DNA from: Paraglomus occultum
Taxonomy: Eukaryota > Glomeromycota > Glomeromycetes > Paraglomerales > Paraglomeraceae
NCBI GenBank assembly: GCA_910592205.1
Contig: CAJVPJ010000215.1
Span: forward strand, 1-34,284
Reading direction: 5' to 3'
Length of the DNA: 34,284 nucleotides
The notes under the pieces were generated by a model. That model saw only the letters and a list, made by a program, of their open reading frames with translations. It was not told the DNA's origin and made no database searches. Each line of letters begins with the position of its first letter. The first letter of the stretch is position 1. The translations under genes were made by a program, and so were the position numbers. Positions 1 to 11,276 of this stretch are shown piece by piece.

Positions 1-134
1 AACCTATGTACACCACCACAAATTCCCCAATAAACTACCCAAGGGGCGCAGCCCCCTAAAAATTTTGATTTCTAGTTTCTATACAATAATAAATACACTA
101 TAAGAGCTAGTTTAGCGTAACGTGCAAAATTATC

Positions 135-639
135 CTAGCGCTTCTACTTCAGGGCAGGAATAGTCAAACATGTAGTGTATAATAAACTCTGATACTGTGT
201 GAATTTTTAGATCGAACAAACGTCAAATATTTTAACTCGAGATATATTTATATCCATACTTGTTGAACGAATTACTGCGTAATTGCCACTAGAAATCGTA
301 AATATTCATCTGCATAATGATAACTGATGATATTATGTGCGTTTATTGCCAATAAGTAACGGCTTTCTCCTAATATTCCAGGAAACAAGTCTAGCAAACA
401 ACACAAGCAAATAGATTGGAAACATGCGGAGATGTGGATTTTTAAAGTTAATGTTCCAAATAAGCGACATACAGTTCTATATAATTTCAAATGTTGTTTA
501 TATGGTTTCGATAGGTGTAAAATTTGCTGAAAACATTCGATCGATCTGAAATTTACACGACATTTGGGTTTATTATACACTACATGCAGGGAAATTTTCA
601 AGTCGTTTGACTATTCCTGTCCTGAAGTGGAAGCGGTAG
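135..639. mobile_element. Inverted-repeat (MITE-like or foldback) element, about 0.5 kb
   Basis: Positions 139-169 are the reverse complement of 605-635, with only two mismatches over 31 bases, and the match extends more weakly to 135 and 639. Further in, 170-186 (ATGTAGTGTATAATAAA) is the exact reverse complement of 569-585. The right arm has 19 extra bases (586-604) between these two blocks. Weaker inverted similarity continues to about 199-235 and 520-560. The interior has no recognisable transposase; a 109-codon minus-strand frame (272-601) overlaps the right arm and is probably chance. Possible short flanking TAG on both sides. Non-autonomous DNA transposon is an inference; a recombined pair of inverted repeats would look the same. 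Confidence 0.55.
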
Positions 640-2392
640 ACCTTTGTAATTACTAAAACTCACTGTAGTGGATGTCGCATGTACAATAATTTATGCGCTG
701 CTTCCCATCACTGATCTCATCGTTTTTTCCTCAGAGGAATCGTCACTCAATATGTTTCTGTTCGTATCGACGAAAACGAGCCATCTTTAAAATATTTTCT
801 GGAAAAACTTTTGTACGTCCAGCTTTTCTTTCAGTTGGTTGAGGTATCGCGAAATAATAATAAATGTCGGTTTGACAGATTCTACTTTTCTTAAGACGTG
901 AATTACTTTCAAATGGTTAAATTCAAAATTTTCCTAATTGATCAATAGTTTAAGCCGTAACTTTTAATGGCTTATTATTGTGAGCAGAGTTGTATTGCTA
1001 TAAATTCAATTACAAATATTAGCTTACGTTTTCATTTTATCGAACCCACTAAATTTATTAACATTTTATCAGAAATAAAATTTATTCTTGACTGTAAACT
1101 GTTCTAACTGCCCACAACGAAAGTTGTGCGAAACAAAGATTTGAATTTGTTTGACAATTTCAAACAACCATAATAACAATTGCTTACATTAAATTTAAAT
1201 TTAGCAAATTTTCTATCCGGTAACACTGCACATGTAGTTAGTCTATTTATACTTATTCATGTCTAGTGCTCTTCTGGTGGTTCGAAAATTGCTTTATTGA
1301 TGCTGAGATTAAATTGGAGTCAGAAATGTGTCTGTTAAAGTTTAGAATGTGGTTACGCTATTCACGTGTCAGAAGGCAGAGACGATATCGCTTACCTTTT
1401 TATTTACGATTGAGGCACAAGAAGTCTTCTTGGGTGGGTAGTGCAAAAAAAGCGCGGTTATAAACGGATACTAATTAAGAAAAGTGTGGATGCATTAAGC
1501 GCGCTAAGTAAGTCTATTCTGGATTTATACGTATAAACGCTGACGGGCTGTTAAATCCTAGTGGATGTCATGATCGGTGACATGACTTATTGATAAAATC
1601 GTTTCAATAGATACGTGTATCTCCTTTACTTAATAATAAAGATTGTAAACACAGCCGGGTTTTTGTAAAACTTAATGTGAATAACCAATAATATCAAATA
1701 TAAAAAACAATCTTTAGTAATAATGATTACATTTACCCATGTGTTTGAGATACAGGTACGTGGTTTAAACGTTGGTGCATTCTGGTGAATGCTTGATTGG
1801 TGTTCTTGACATATATGTTTAGTTGTTCAAATTTATTTAAAACGTGTATACATATTTTATAGTCCAAGAGTCTTAAAATCGATTGCCCGCTTGGATATTA
1901 CTATAATAATACATGTAGACGATATTATGTCTTTCATTTGTTGATTGCTCGAGCCGAACGTTGTACTTTTTCGAACAAGTTTAATAAAGATGCTTGACAA
2001 TATTATAGACTTTTCTTGTCTAAGCGACAAAACATAAACACGTTTAACCCCTCCCATTCCATAAATCCATAGATAAATCTTAACATAAAAAAAAAGCAAA
2101 CAAATCTTAATCTTAAGCGTAGGGGCAAAAAACCGAAACCTCTACGCAAGTAAATTATTCAAAATAAAAAAGTTAATGTGTTGATTTCCTGACATTGCGA
2201 CGACGAAGAAGATATCTATATACCGTAATAAAAATGTTAGAGTTTAACAAAGAAAGAGTGAATAAAAAATAAACTAATAATTCTATAAAGTTATACCTGG
2301 TCGATAATAATTATTCGAAAATTGAAACGATAACGAATGTAAGTTGATAATTGTGGCGACTAACTTGATTTATATTCGATAATACGTTTTTC
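640..2392. other. Gene-free AT-rich stretch
   Basis: No reading frame here shows a recognisable domain, and none links to neighbours by plausible splice sites. The frames at 1266-1463 (plus) and 1857-2099 (minus) lack family features, and the first starts at GTG. The interval lies downstream of the HMG gene and probably contains its 3' untranslated region. Confidence 0.4.
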
Positions 2393-3025
2393 TCAAAACA
2401 TTTGAGTAATGGTATATGGATTCGCGACATACGGATACAGTTCGCTGTCCATATCAATAAATGCGTAAATCTCTGGTTGAAAATCATTTACTGAAACGTA
2501 ATCGGTGGGCAATTCTCCTGATAGTACATGTGTATATAATGGTGGTGAGGGAGGGGGAGTCATCAGATTACGCGTATGTTCGACCTGAGGCATAAATGTT
2601 GTCATAGATGACGGTCCTGGCGTGCAATCACTTTCTGGCAACGAAGGAGGTCCACAATATGGTCTGAAGGATAGTTGTCTTCTTGGTACGGTATAGGTAA
2701 AATCTGGAAATCTGATAGCATGTAATCGGCTGACGTCTTTCGCCAAACACTGATAAACGTCCTTTTCTTCTTGGGTTGAATTTGCCCACAAAATTGAGCT
2801 TACTTTGCTGATTACACGCATATTTGGGTGGTCAATACAGCGACGAGCTTCTTCTGCTACGTTTTTTCGTAAAAGAAGAAAAGCATTCAAAGGCCTTGGT
2901 GGCCTGCGATTTCCAGCAACATCAGGAACGAGTGTTTCTGGATCGTTAAAGAAGGGAGGAAATATGCGATCCCTACTCAACGTAGAAATATAATATTGTA
3001 CCAATTCGGAATTTGCTCTTGCCAT
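2393..3025 (-). CDS. MATA_HMG-type HMG-box transcription factor
   Basis: Single-exon gene of 210 residues. Residues about 40-112 form an HMG box of the fungal mating-type (MATA_HMG) kind: RPPRPLNAFLLLRK at the N-terminus of the box, then ISKVSSILWANSTQEEKDVY, then a basic tail ending FPDFTYTVPRR. Such boxes bind and bend DNA in the minor groove, so a nuclear regulator is expected. The C-terminal 90 residues are Pro/Ser/Thr-rich and then acidic, consistent with an activation region (inference). The ATG at 3025 is preceded by a TATA box about 55 bases upstream. MATA_HMG genes occur singly at mating loci and in large families in arbuscular mycorrhizal fungi. I see no other known mating-locus gene beside it, so a sex-determining role is not shown. 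Confidence 0.93.
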   Translation of the reverse strand: MARANSELVQYYISTLSRDRIFPPFFNDPETLVPDVAGNRRPPRPLNAFLLLRKNVAEEARRCIDHPNMRVISKVSSILWANSTQEEKDVYQCLAKDVSRLHAIRFPDFTYTVPRRQLSFRPYCGPPSLPESDCTPGPSSMTTFMPQVEHTRNLMTPPPSPPLYTHVLSGELPTDYVSVNDFQPEIYAFIDMDSELYPYVANPYTITQMF

Positions 3026-3077
3026 GGAAACGATAAAACATGAAACGATGGCTTTTTTTTTCGAACGAACTTGATCT

Positions 3078-3089
3078 TTATATATAATT
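3078..3089 (-). promoter_or_regulatory. TATA box of the HMG gene
   Basis: On the minus strand the sequence reads AATTATATATAAAG, centred about 58 bases upstream of the ATG at 3025. A T-rich run (A-rich on the minus strand) lies between it and the start codon. The spacing fits a short 5' leader. Confidence 0.55.
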
Positions 3090-3930
3090 TGGCGGTATTA
3101 CAACACGTACATTTATAATGGCAATATAATGAAATATAACGCTATAATAGTCAATTTACTCATGCTATCATAACATATTATATGTATACACTGAATTATA
3201 TCATATGTACAATATTTAATTATTTTGGATTACGTGTTGCTGTTAAATATAGAGAACAGGTTTCTTCTTATTATGTTAACTTTCCAGAATCGATATGACG
3301 TAAAGTGTCATCCAGCTGGGGGAAATTAAAAATCAGTAATCGGAGTTTGAAGTATTGTTTCATTAATGAAAAAAAAAAGCGCTGCATTACCACAATATTA
3401 CTAATTGATAATCTGTTGTTTACTGGGTAAGATTACGATCCACAGAAGGATCGGAGGGAAAATCCGCTTACAAGTGAAATTCAATGCTCAAAATAGTTTC
3501 GTGTACATACTTGGGCACTTGTTATAGCTGTGTCACAAATTTGCGTTCAATATCCTCGATGCCCAAATATATTTCGATACATACGATACATTGTCTCTTG
3601 GCCGTTCTGGTGCATGACGCAAACGTTCGAATGCAATTCTTGATTATTGTTATGTTACGATAAATGGTTATTAATAGCCGATGTGATTTTTCAGTGTTTC
3701 GTTTCTTTCAATTACGAGCACAAATATTACTGGTTATAGGCAATTGCGTTTAAGGGGAGGCAATTATAACAATGGCATTCACTTCACAGGTGTTGTATTT
3801 CGGCGAAAGGGCATTTGATTGATAAAAACACTTCATTTATTTCATCGATAATTATTCGCCGGCAGTTGATTCACTGAATTGGTCTTTCTATTTATAATGG
3901 ATGATGTTTGTGTTTTCAATCGGATCGAAA

Positions 3931-4207
3931 TGTCGGTGAATTGATTATCGGTGAAATTATTGTCGGGGTTGTCGGTGAAATCAACCGTCTATGAGAAAAG
4001 CCAAACATCGCAGTCAAGAGCTAATTGCTAGAATAGATGTCAAATTCTCTGTTCCCGCCTTTTTTCTTTATAAAATTTCTAAGGTTGTCGGTCGTCGGTC
4101 GTCGGTTGTCGGGTACTCTACTTTATTTCCTAATTTCTAATACCCAATCCCTTACTTCCTCAATGAGCTGTGGCAAAATATAACATCTGTGAATTGAATT
4201 GTCGGTG
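3931..4207. repeat. Cluster of TGTCGGT motifs
   Basis: TGTCGGTGAA occurs at 3931, a variant ATCGGTGAAA near 3948, and TTGTCGGTGAAA near 3969. A compact tandem of GTCGGTC-like units occupies about 4084-4112, and another TGTCGGTG is at 4200. The motif is rare elsewhere in the window. It could be a degenerate satellite or a set of protein-binding sites; nothing here decides between them. Confidence 0.4.
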
Positions 4208-6856
4208 TTATGATACGGACGCATGTTCTGGAAATACGAACTTCAGCCACAGCCGGTATTGCTTCTAAGGTTACACAACCCAGTAACAATGTCATACTTG
4301 TTGAAAATGTGTTTATAAAGAGGTGACTATATAGAGGTTTTTCTCAATAGTAATTGATGCTCAAATGAAGATAATGTACTTCTAGGGGGTCGACTATAAA
4401 GGAAATCGACTAGTTGTTTCTTGATAAATACAAATGCAACAAAAATAATAAATAATAAACATTAGAATCTTCTCCTCGGAACTTTCGAACGCATATTATA
4501 CCGACTGCGTACTAGTATTTTTCGTTGACAGTAGCAAATATGGTCTTTTAAACTATAGTATAATAAATGTTTCTATTAACGTTTTGACTTGACGATAAAA
4601 GTTTGTTACTATTGATATCCACAATATATCTTTCCGCTTTAATCGAAGCTTAACTAACATAAGCCAATGACATATTTAATCGTTTTGCTAGTTTCTGCAT
4701 TAGTAAACCCATGTTTGAATGCTTTGTTATATAACAGATGTAATCCCTACCACGAATGACACATAAGACAGTATTTGTTTTTTGACATTTGTCATTCACA
4801 GGTTGAGTAAAATGGCCTACAACGAGTCCAAAACCGATAGAGACTTTTTTTCTGCTCGTTGTACCAGATTGCATCGGATTTTCGTCCATCCCACATTTTA
4901 ATGACTAGCCCTGGCAGATATTGGCTCTTGACTTCCTCTGATAATATACCCAAAACACGAGCTCCGTATTTCACTGAATCAAATACCCTTCAGCATTTGG
5001 AGATCTAATTTCGTAAAAGATCGGGCATTATTTTCGAAGCTTCAAATAAATATTATAAATAATAATTTTATTAGGGTGAGTAAAATATATATTCTCATGT
5101 TATAATAACGTCCCCGATCAAGCACATTTCATTTGTCTCCTCTAATTCATCTGTTAACTATCTTCTACATTAGCATAATTGAATATTCGATCGTCTTCAT
5201 CCATGGATAAGGGATATTTTACACATATGTAATCCCCTACATCAAAATACTTCCTTACATCAAAATACCAGAGCCAGGGAAATACGGTAAGTTGTGCGTA
5301 TGAACGAACAAGAGTTTTTCACGCACTTCTTTGAGAGAAAAGTTATGACGATTCAAAAAAAGACTATTAAGTCACAAATTTGAGGCTTTGAAGCGTCAGC
5401 TAGTACATAATTGTTTCACATAGGATTAGAACGCCGCATATATTTCCTCCCTCGCGTTGATTCAATATCCACTTTCATACGTTTGTAAAGCATTCATTCC
5501 TACTTGCATACTCAACAGCATCAAAGTTTCAGGGCAGCGTGATAATGTTTGCTTGTTTCTTCTGGACACTTTAATGCTATATAGTTAAACATTGCAATAT
5601 GACTAATGCTGTATTTATATAAATTTGGTTTACGAACGGCAGCCTTTATGATGAGATTTACGAAGAACACGTGTATTCTGGACGTAATAACGTACAGACA
5701 AAAACCTCCAAGTGCACGCTTCATCGTGTGCATTTAGAGGTTGACTGTTTCTCCTTCCATTAACAAATCTTGTAAGCACATGCGTCTTCTCCACTACTGC
5801 ACTTACAATAGGATCTCAGTACTGTTATCCATACATATACCTCATCCAAGTCTTCTTAAAATTTGGTCTGAACTCGCATGTGTTAATACACATAAACAAC
5901 GATAGAGCGACTATCCGTTGTCCCTTAGACGCATGTATCAATTGACAGCTTACGGCTACCAGTTGTTCCAATTCACTTTCTAAAACGCATATATTAGTAC
6001 AGACTATGTAATAACCATGAACAACGGACGGTAGCAGACAAATAAACTTCTCCTTTGTCAGGTGCGTTCGTTTAGGAAATATAAAAATTATTGCACGTGG
6101 AGGATATAGGTGTGTTTTAAGACTTGGAGGTTTTATCTGATTACTTGATTACTATTACTGTCAACCAAACCCCCTAAAGTTGTTGTTTACGTGACGGTTT
6201 ACTGCTCATGTTCATTTTCATATGATCGAAAGTAAAGGTCAATTTCACGTGACTCTTGTTCACGCCATAATCAAATGTAAAGCCGATGCGAAATTAAGTG
6301 CAAAACAAGCAAAACGCATGAAATTAATATGACGAAAAGAGGGAGGGCCGGTTCCCGGTAAATGACTATTATGTAGAAACTAAATGATCGAAAGGAGAGA
6401 GAGGTGGGATGCTGTATGCTGTATGTCGTCATCAGCGACAGCCGCCAAATGACAAGTTCGCAGCAAAAACGCTCGATTATAAGGCAAATACTAACGCTAT
6501 TATATTCTCGTACTAGTGATTATCTAAAAAAAAAAAAAGCCCGGGACCTGAAAAGTTTATTAGCCAAATGATGTCAAGAAATTACCCCTAATCTATAAAT
6601 CGGTTTTTCCTCCGTAAAACGGCTTTGCTTAAAAAGGAATCCATTAAGATCGGTAAACGAGATAAGAACAAGAAGCAAACTTTGCCCTCGAATTACATCC
6701 CAAAAGATCACAATACAAAAATGCCCTCTCTTATTTAGGTTATGATACTACGCCAATCGTGATATCCGTACAAAAATGAGTTTTTTTTTTCTTAGCATTA
6801 TGCATTTTGCGATAATACTCGATTGTTCGGGCAGTTCCATATAACGTTACTTGGTG

Positions 6857-6897
6857 AAAAAAAAAAAAAAAAAAGAAAGAAAGAAAAAAAAAAGAGT
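6857..6897. repeat. Low-complexity A/G tract
   Basis: A run of about 20 A followed by GAAA-type repeats and another A run. It generates overlapping Lys-rich and Phe-rich frames on the two strands (6823-7059 plus, 6798-7001 minus), which I consider artefacts. Confidence 0.8.
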
Positions 6898-8762
6898 CTT
6901 CTCATAGCCGCAACGAAGCCACACTCTAATACGATCAAGGTTGCGTGCTTATACGTTTTAATACCCTTAGAGAGTATAGCGAATATGCGTGCATTCTGCA
7001 ATATTGGATTTTACTGGTGCATGGAGACAACGACTTTATGTCTTGTGTATAACACGTGATAAGAATGCACTAGCGCCATTCTGCATCAGAATGTGAAAAA
7101 GAATACATGCAAGGAAGCGCGATTTTGCCTTCGTTCTTCCAATGCTACCACCCGATTATAAGATTTTATATGCAACACTACTGTTAAGAAAATTGATTAT
7201 CACATTTTACAATAACACACAAAGTTTTTTTTTTCTTTCAACCGTCAGACTTCTTCTTCTTCTTGGTTCGTTTTATTTTGCACAATTTTTAAGTGGACAA
7301 ATGATTAAGTGATGCACAAGGTGCAAAAGAATATCTCAAATCTACAACGATCTCACATTCAAACTTTGATAATGAAAAAGGGACTATGTAATAATAATAT
7401 TAATAATAATTAACTATCCTATCAAAAGTGCAACTGGAATGAAATACATATTGTTTTAGCATAACCCTTCAGGTATAATAATAAAAGGAAGACGGAAAAT
7501 AACTCGTATGTGAGGGTGAATTTTAAAAAGTTTGCTTAGATTATATCAAATTGGAAAATCTTAATTGTGGTTTTTGTTAACATATCATATGTGAAAATTA
7601 AATCATATTACCGTAGATACTTAAAATTTTTGATTCCAGTGCTCTTTTTCTTGCAAATAGCCAAAAATAGAACCGAAAGGACCGGTGTTGTTTTTGAATG
7701 TATGCGCGTGATCCAGGAGGAATGTGGTAGATTAATTGATTGATATTCTTGAGAACGTTGAACTTGAAAAAGCATCACTCTTTGTTCGCGGCATGGGGAG
7801 GGGCTCACTTTGCTTCGGAACCAAGTTGAAAGTACAGTCCCCGGTGGACAGTAAAGATTCACAAGGTCGATGGGATCTTTACTCGGAGCCGAAAGGTTAT
7901 GTGTGTCGTTGATGTTGAAATATAATACCTCGGTTGTTACGATGGTGTAAGAAAGAAGAAAGATATGAATGCCAAAAAAGAATAATGAAAAGAAAAAAGA
8001 AAAGGAAACCAGAACTAAATAATGAAAATTTTTAAATTTTTTTTATCCCGGGGAGAAGGGAATTAGTAATGCCAGGTCTATTATTTTCATACCTATTAAT
8101 AAGGATGAGTGTCTATAGGAATGTCCCAAGATGTTTTAGAAAAATAGTAGTGATGTACGGAATAAGGAATAGATAAATATACAGAACAATAAGGAATAGG
8201 GAAAAGGTGGAATAAAGGGAATATAATAGGTAATGAGATAATAAATTGATAGATTTCTATTAACACTATGTAAGGGAAATCATTTACACCATCGTATCGC
8301 CGAATGTATTATTGTTCATAACTTGCATTCTCCGTTGAGCGTGAGAAATATTGCCGAGTCGGTATACCTCTTTTTCGCTGACTTGTTGACAGTGTACAGC
8401 GAACAGATAATTGAACGTTGTAGAAATGGGGGGGGTATACATGTATGTTCACCAAAGGAAAAGCTCAGTGAAAGGAACCACTAAAAACGCAACACTTTCG
8501 ACCGATAATTGTGATTTTTGTAAAGAGCATTCAAGAACAATAAGTATTAAATATACAACCAGAATGAGTAATGAAGCCACTCTTTCTGTAAATTATTATA
8601 AGAATACAAAAGTGTGAAGAAACATGTTGACCATTCCCTTGCTCAAAAAAATGTCAATTTTTTAGAGCTTTTTTTTTTTGTGCTGGTGAGAGAGGAGGGA
8701 TGAGGAGGGGGAGGGTGTCGATTGAGCCTGAAAGTCGACCAGCCAGATGACAAAGCAAACAC

Positions 8763-10423
8763 CTAGTCACTATAGAAACCAGAATCTTCTGTTTTGTGCA
8801 TAGTGTTTGCAGCACGAGTTGGTGGACGAGAGATGAGCCTGTATATCGGTAGGCCTTTATTTGTCATCCCTATCTTCTCAGCAAGGAGCACGATATCATT
8901 ACACTCGATAGCATATAGATTGAGAGCGTATAGATTCCGTACAGATTGGCGTTTTGGGTTGTCGGAAGCAACAGTGAGAGATTTCTTCAACGATGGCTTC
9001 TTCATTAATGAATCAGATTTCTGACAGGCCGGTCTTTCGCCGAGCAACTGACGGTTGTCTACAGCCAATTTGAATCCTCCTAATCCGTGAATCCTGGACT
9101 CTAACTCCCGCAGCCTCTGTTTATTCTCATGGGCGAGTTTCTGTTCTTCGACGTCTCTTAATATTCCGTCCAACTTTTTCTTGAGCGTTACGGTGTCTTC
9201 ATAGTCTGGACCATCTCTGTTTGTGCATTTGAGAAGGTTTTGGATGAGGAGTGGGTATTGAAGCAAGCGTTGGAATGGTTTGAGAAGGTAGGTTGTGAGA
9301 GGGAGGTTGCGGCATCCCCCGAGTTTCTTGACTCTTCTGCCAAGCTTATCCTTCTTGCGGATTGAGTCGTTGAGCTCCCTTAGGGCAGCCTCGTAGTGAA
9401 TAAGGTATGGGGCGTATGCTCTAAAGACCCATGCGTAGGCTGAAAGTATGTCTGAAATGTTTCTGACGAGTGGCTCTTGTTGTTCTTGACGTTCCTTTAG
9501 ACACTATACAAAGCGGGGAAATACATAAATACCAAAAACGCAACACATGTATGCCAAGTGCACTGATATGACAAGGTGTATACTTACAGTACTGATGACC
9601 TCGTGAATGAAAAGGAAGTATGAAATTGAGTTGAATACTTTGTTTAGATTTTCTGGAAGTTGCTTATTTCTGTATGTCTGTTCTTCTTCTTTGATCGGTT
9701 GGATAAAGTTTTTCTCGATTAAACGAAGGTCACGCACGTATCTAATATTAAAATGATGATAAGCGAAAATATACGTGTTATTATAAAATAGTATAAATAA
9801 TACTGTATAGTATAAATAAATAATATCAGATTTTGATATGATAGACATTAAGGTTGTATAACCGTCGATCTTTCCTTTTCCCCCAATGTTTATGGAGGGA
9901 AGAGGGAGAAGATAGATAGCGATGGTTATATTGGGGGGGAAAAAACCGATAGACAGCAAGGCGAAAAAAATATGACAACCGTAGTGACAACAAAAGCGGT
10001 ATCAAAAGTGATATCAAAGGCGGTATCAAAAGCGGTATCAAAAGTGATATCAAAAATGATATCAAAAGTGATATCAAAAGCGGTATCAAAAGTGATATCG
10101 ATGTTCTGTATATATTAGCACAAAAGATGATATGATACTCACTCTTCCTCAGTTCTGATGATTTCAAATATCACTTCTTGCCTGTTGAGTTCAGTCGCGG
10201 ATATGTTTGCGACCAAGTCGCTATTGACGGTATCTGACCAAATAACGTTTCTCTGCCTTCCGCTATCGGTGCGCTGGACAAGGGTCTGTCTTCTCTGCGA
10301 TAGACTGTTCTTTTTGTCTGAGAGCGTGGAACCGACTACGTCGCTAGGTTCCTTTGCGGGAGCGGTCCTTGCGGTATTGTGGAAAAATGGGATATGAAGT
10401 TTCGCAAGTTTGCGACCCGACAT
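8763..10423 (-). CDS. Dbl-family Rho guanine nucleotide exchange factor (RhoGEF), three exons
   Basis: Exons: 10423-10143, 9741-9588, 9503-8763; introns of 401 bp (donor GTGAGT) and 84 bp (donor GTAAGT). The spliced product is 391 residues. The DH domain spans about residues 76-260: RQEVIFEIIRTEEEYVRDL crosses the first splice junction, and the diagnostic third conserved region reads LPLTTYLLKPFQRLLQYPLL at about 212-231. This domain swaps GDP for GTP on Rho-family GTPases at membranes to drive actin and wall polarity. After it comes a short, apparently incomplete PH-like region (FKLAVDNRQLL, then IECNDIVLLAEKIG), ending soon after. The start at 10423 is preferred over the in-frame ATG at 10495, because a TATA box lies just upstream of 10495, too close for that ATG to be transcribed. 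The N-terminal 75 residues are Ser/Lys-rich and probably disordered. The target GTPase is not deducible. Confidence 0.93.
9992..10099. repeat. 12-bp minisatellite inside RhoGEF intron 1
   Basis: Nine head-to-tail 12-base units, with no length variation, alternate mainly between two variants, AAAAGCGGTATC and AAAAGTGATATC (plus-strand reading), which differ at two positions. Two further variants differ by one base from one of these. The array fills about a quarter of the 401-bp intron that interrupts the start of the DH domain. Read as protein on the minus strand it would encode a four-residue Leu/Ile-rich repeat, but the frame does not join the upstream exon, which meets a stop at the donor site. 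Confidence 0.9.
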
Positions 10424-10497
10424 TTTTGATTCTTGCGAATTTTTGTGAGGTTTTGAAACAGCGTCCTGGCGGGGTTTTGTTTGTAGTAAAGGCATTC

Positions 10498-10508
10498 TTT
10501 TTATATAA
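10498..10508 (-). promoter_or_regulatory. TATA box of the RhoGEF gene
   Basis: The minus strand reads CTTTATATAAAAAG (10510-10497). It lies about 75 bases upstream of the ATG at 10423 and only a few bases from the ATG at 10495, which supports the downstream ATG as the true start. Confidence 0.5.
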
Positions 10509-11222
10509 AGATTTTATAGTATGCCCCAGAAGTGTGTATTAGGTTAATGCAGATTTAGAATAAACAAGATAGTTTTTGATAAACAAGTTTTTTTGGCGGA
10601 TGGGAACGGGATGGGGGCATATATATATAGGAAAGCAGTTGATATACGCCAACGTCTACTTAATAGAAGAAAGCTACACAAATGCCTATAACAGGCAGAA
10701 GCGAAGAAATATGGTTTAAATGAGCATAATTATGATGTTGAAACATTTATATCAAATCAATAATATAGAGTTACATTATATTTTGCAGATCGATGGTTGC
10801 ATTGCATCCCGAGTATGTTTAACCTACTTTGTCAATTCATTTAGTGTAAAATTAATCTGTATATATTATTTATATTAGTGTTATGACATGACACGCCTAA
10901 CTTGTTATTCCTAGACTCAATAACGCATACCTATTACCTGTTTAATCATCAACCTGTATCCTTCCATATCCATCCGCTGTTCTCGTGCACACATACATTT
11001 ATGTTAATGTATCAAACTTGGTATTTTTGAACAAAATAAAACCTATGCTGGGATTTCTCCAAAGCGATGAACATGATTCGTATCTATAATGACTTTCCAA
11101 ACATACAACATTAAGTTACACGACTTGTGCTAATTATTTGATGTCCCCATGTGACCCCTGTATATAAATATACTCATTATCATTTATACTTATTGTTATT
11201 GGTGTAATAATCTTATTGTTAG

Positions 11223-11276
11223 ATTATTGGTATTATTGGTATTATTGGTATTATTGGTATTATTGGCATTATTATT
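11223..11276. repeat. 9-bp microsatellite ATTATTGGT
   Basis: Four copies of ATTATTGGT are followed by one ATTATTGGC and a degenerate ATTATTATT. It lies in the gene-free region. Confidence 0.9.

Larger units (their letters stand above)
3090..8762. other. 5.7-kb intergenic region with simple-sequence tracts
   Basis: I find no supported gene. Items seen: clustered TGTCGGT motifs (3931-4207); a pair of overlapping minus frames at 4650-4974 that could be one frame broken at an A7 run; an A/G-rich tract near 6857-6897; an ATG-less minus-strand open frame from about 8060 to 7608 whose first part is a pyrimidine tract encoding mostly Phe/Ser/Leu; and a G-rich stretch at 8688-8717. Other frames lack family features. 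Confidence 0.4.

Noticed and set aside
7608-8060. An ATG-less minus-strand open frame with a Phe/Leu-rich start like a signal peptide, followed by a polar part (DLVNLYCPPGTVLSTWF).
   Set aside because: The hydrophobic part comes from a simple pyrimidine tract, there is no start codon or convincing upstream exon, and no family is recognisable.
9826-10167. A 113-codon minus-strand frame with a Leu/Ile/Ser-rich repeat, resembling a membrane repeat protein.
   Set aside because: It lies wholly in RhoGEF intron 1 and is produced by the 12-bp minisatellite. The frame does not continue from the preceding exon, and the splice sites on both sides restore a perfect DH domain without it.
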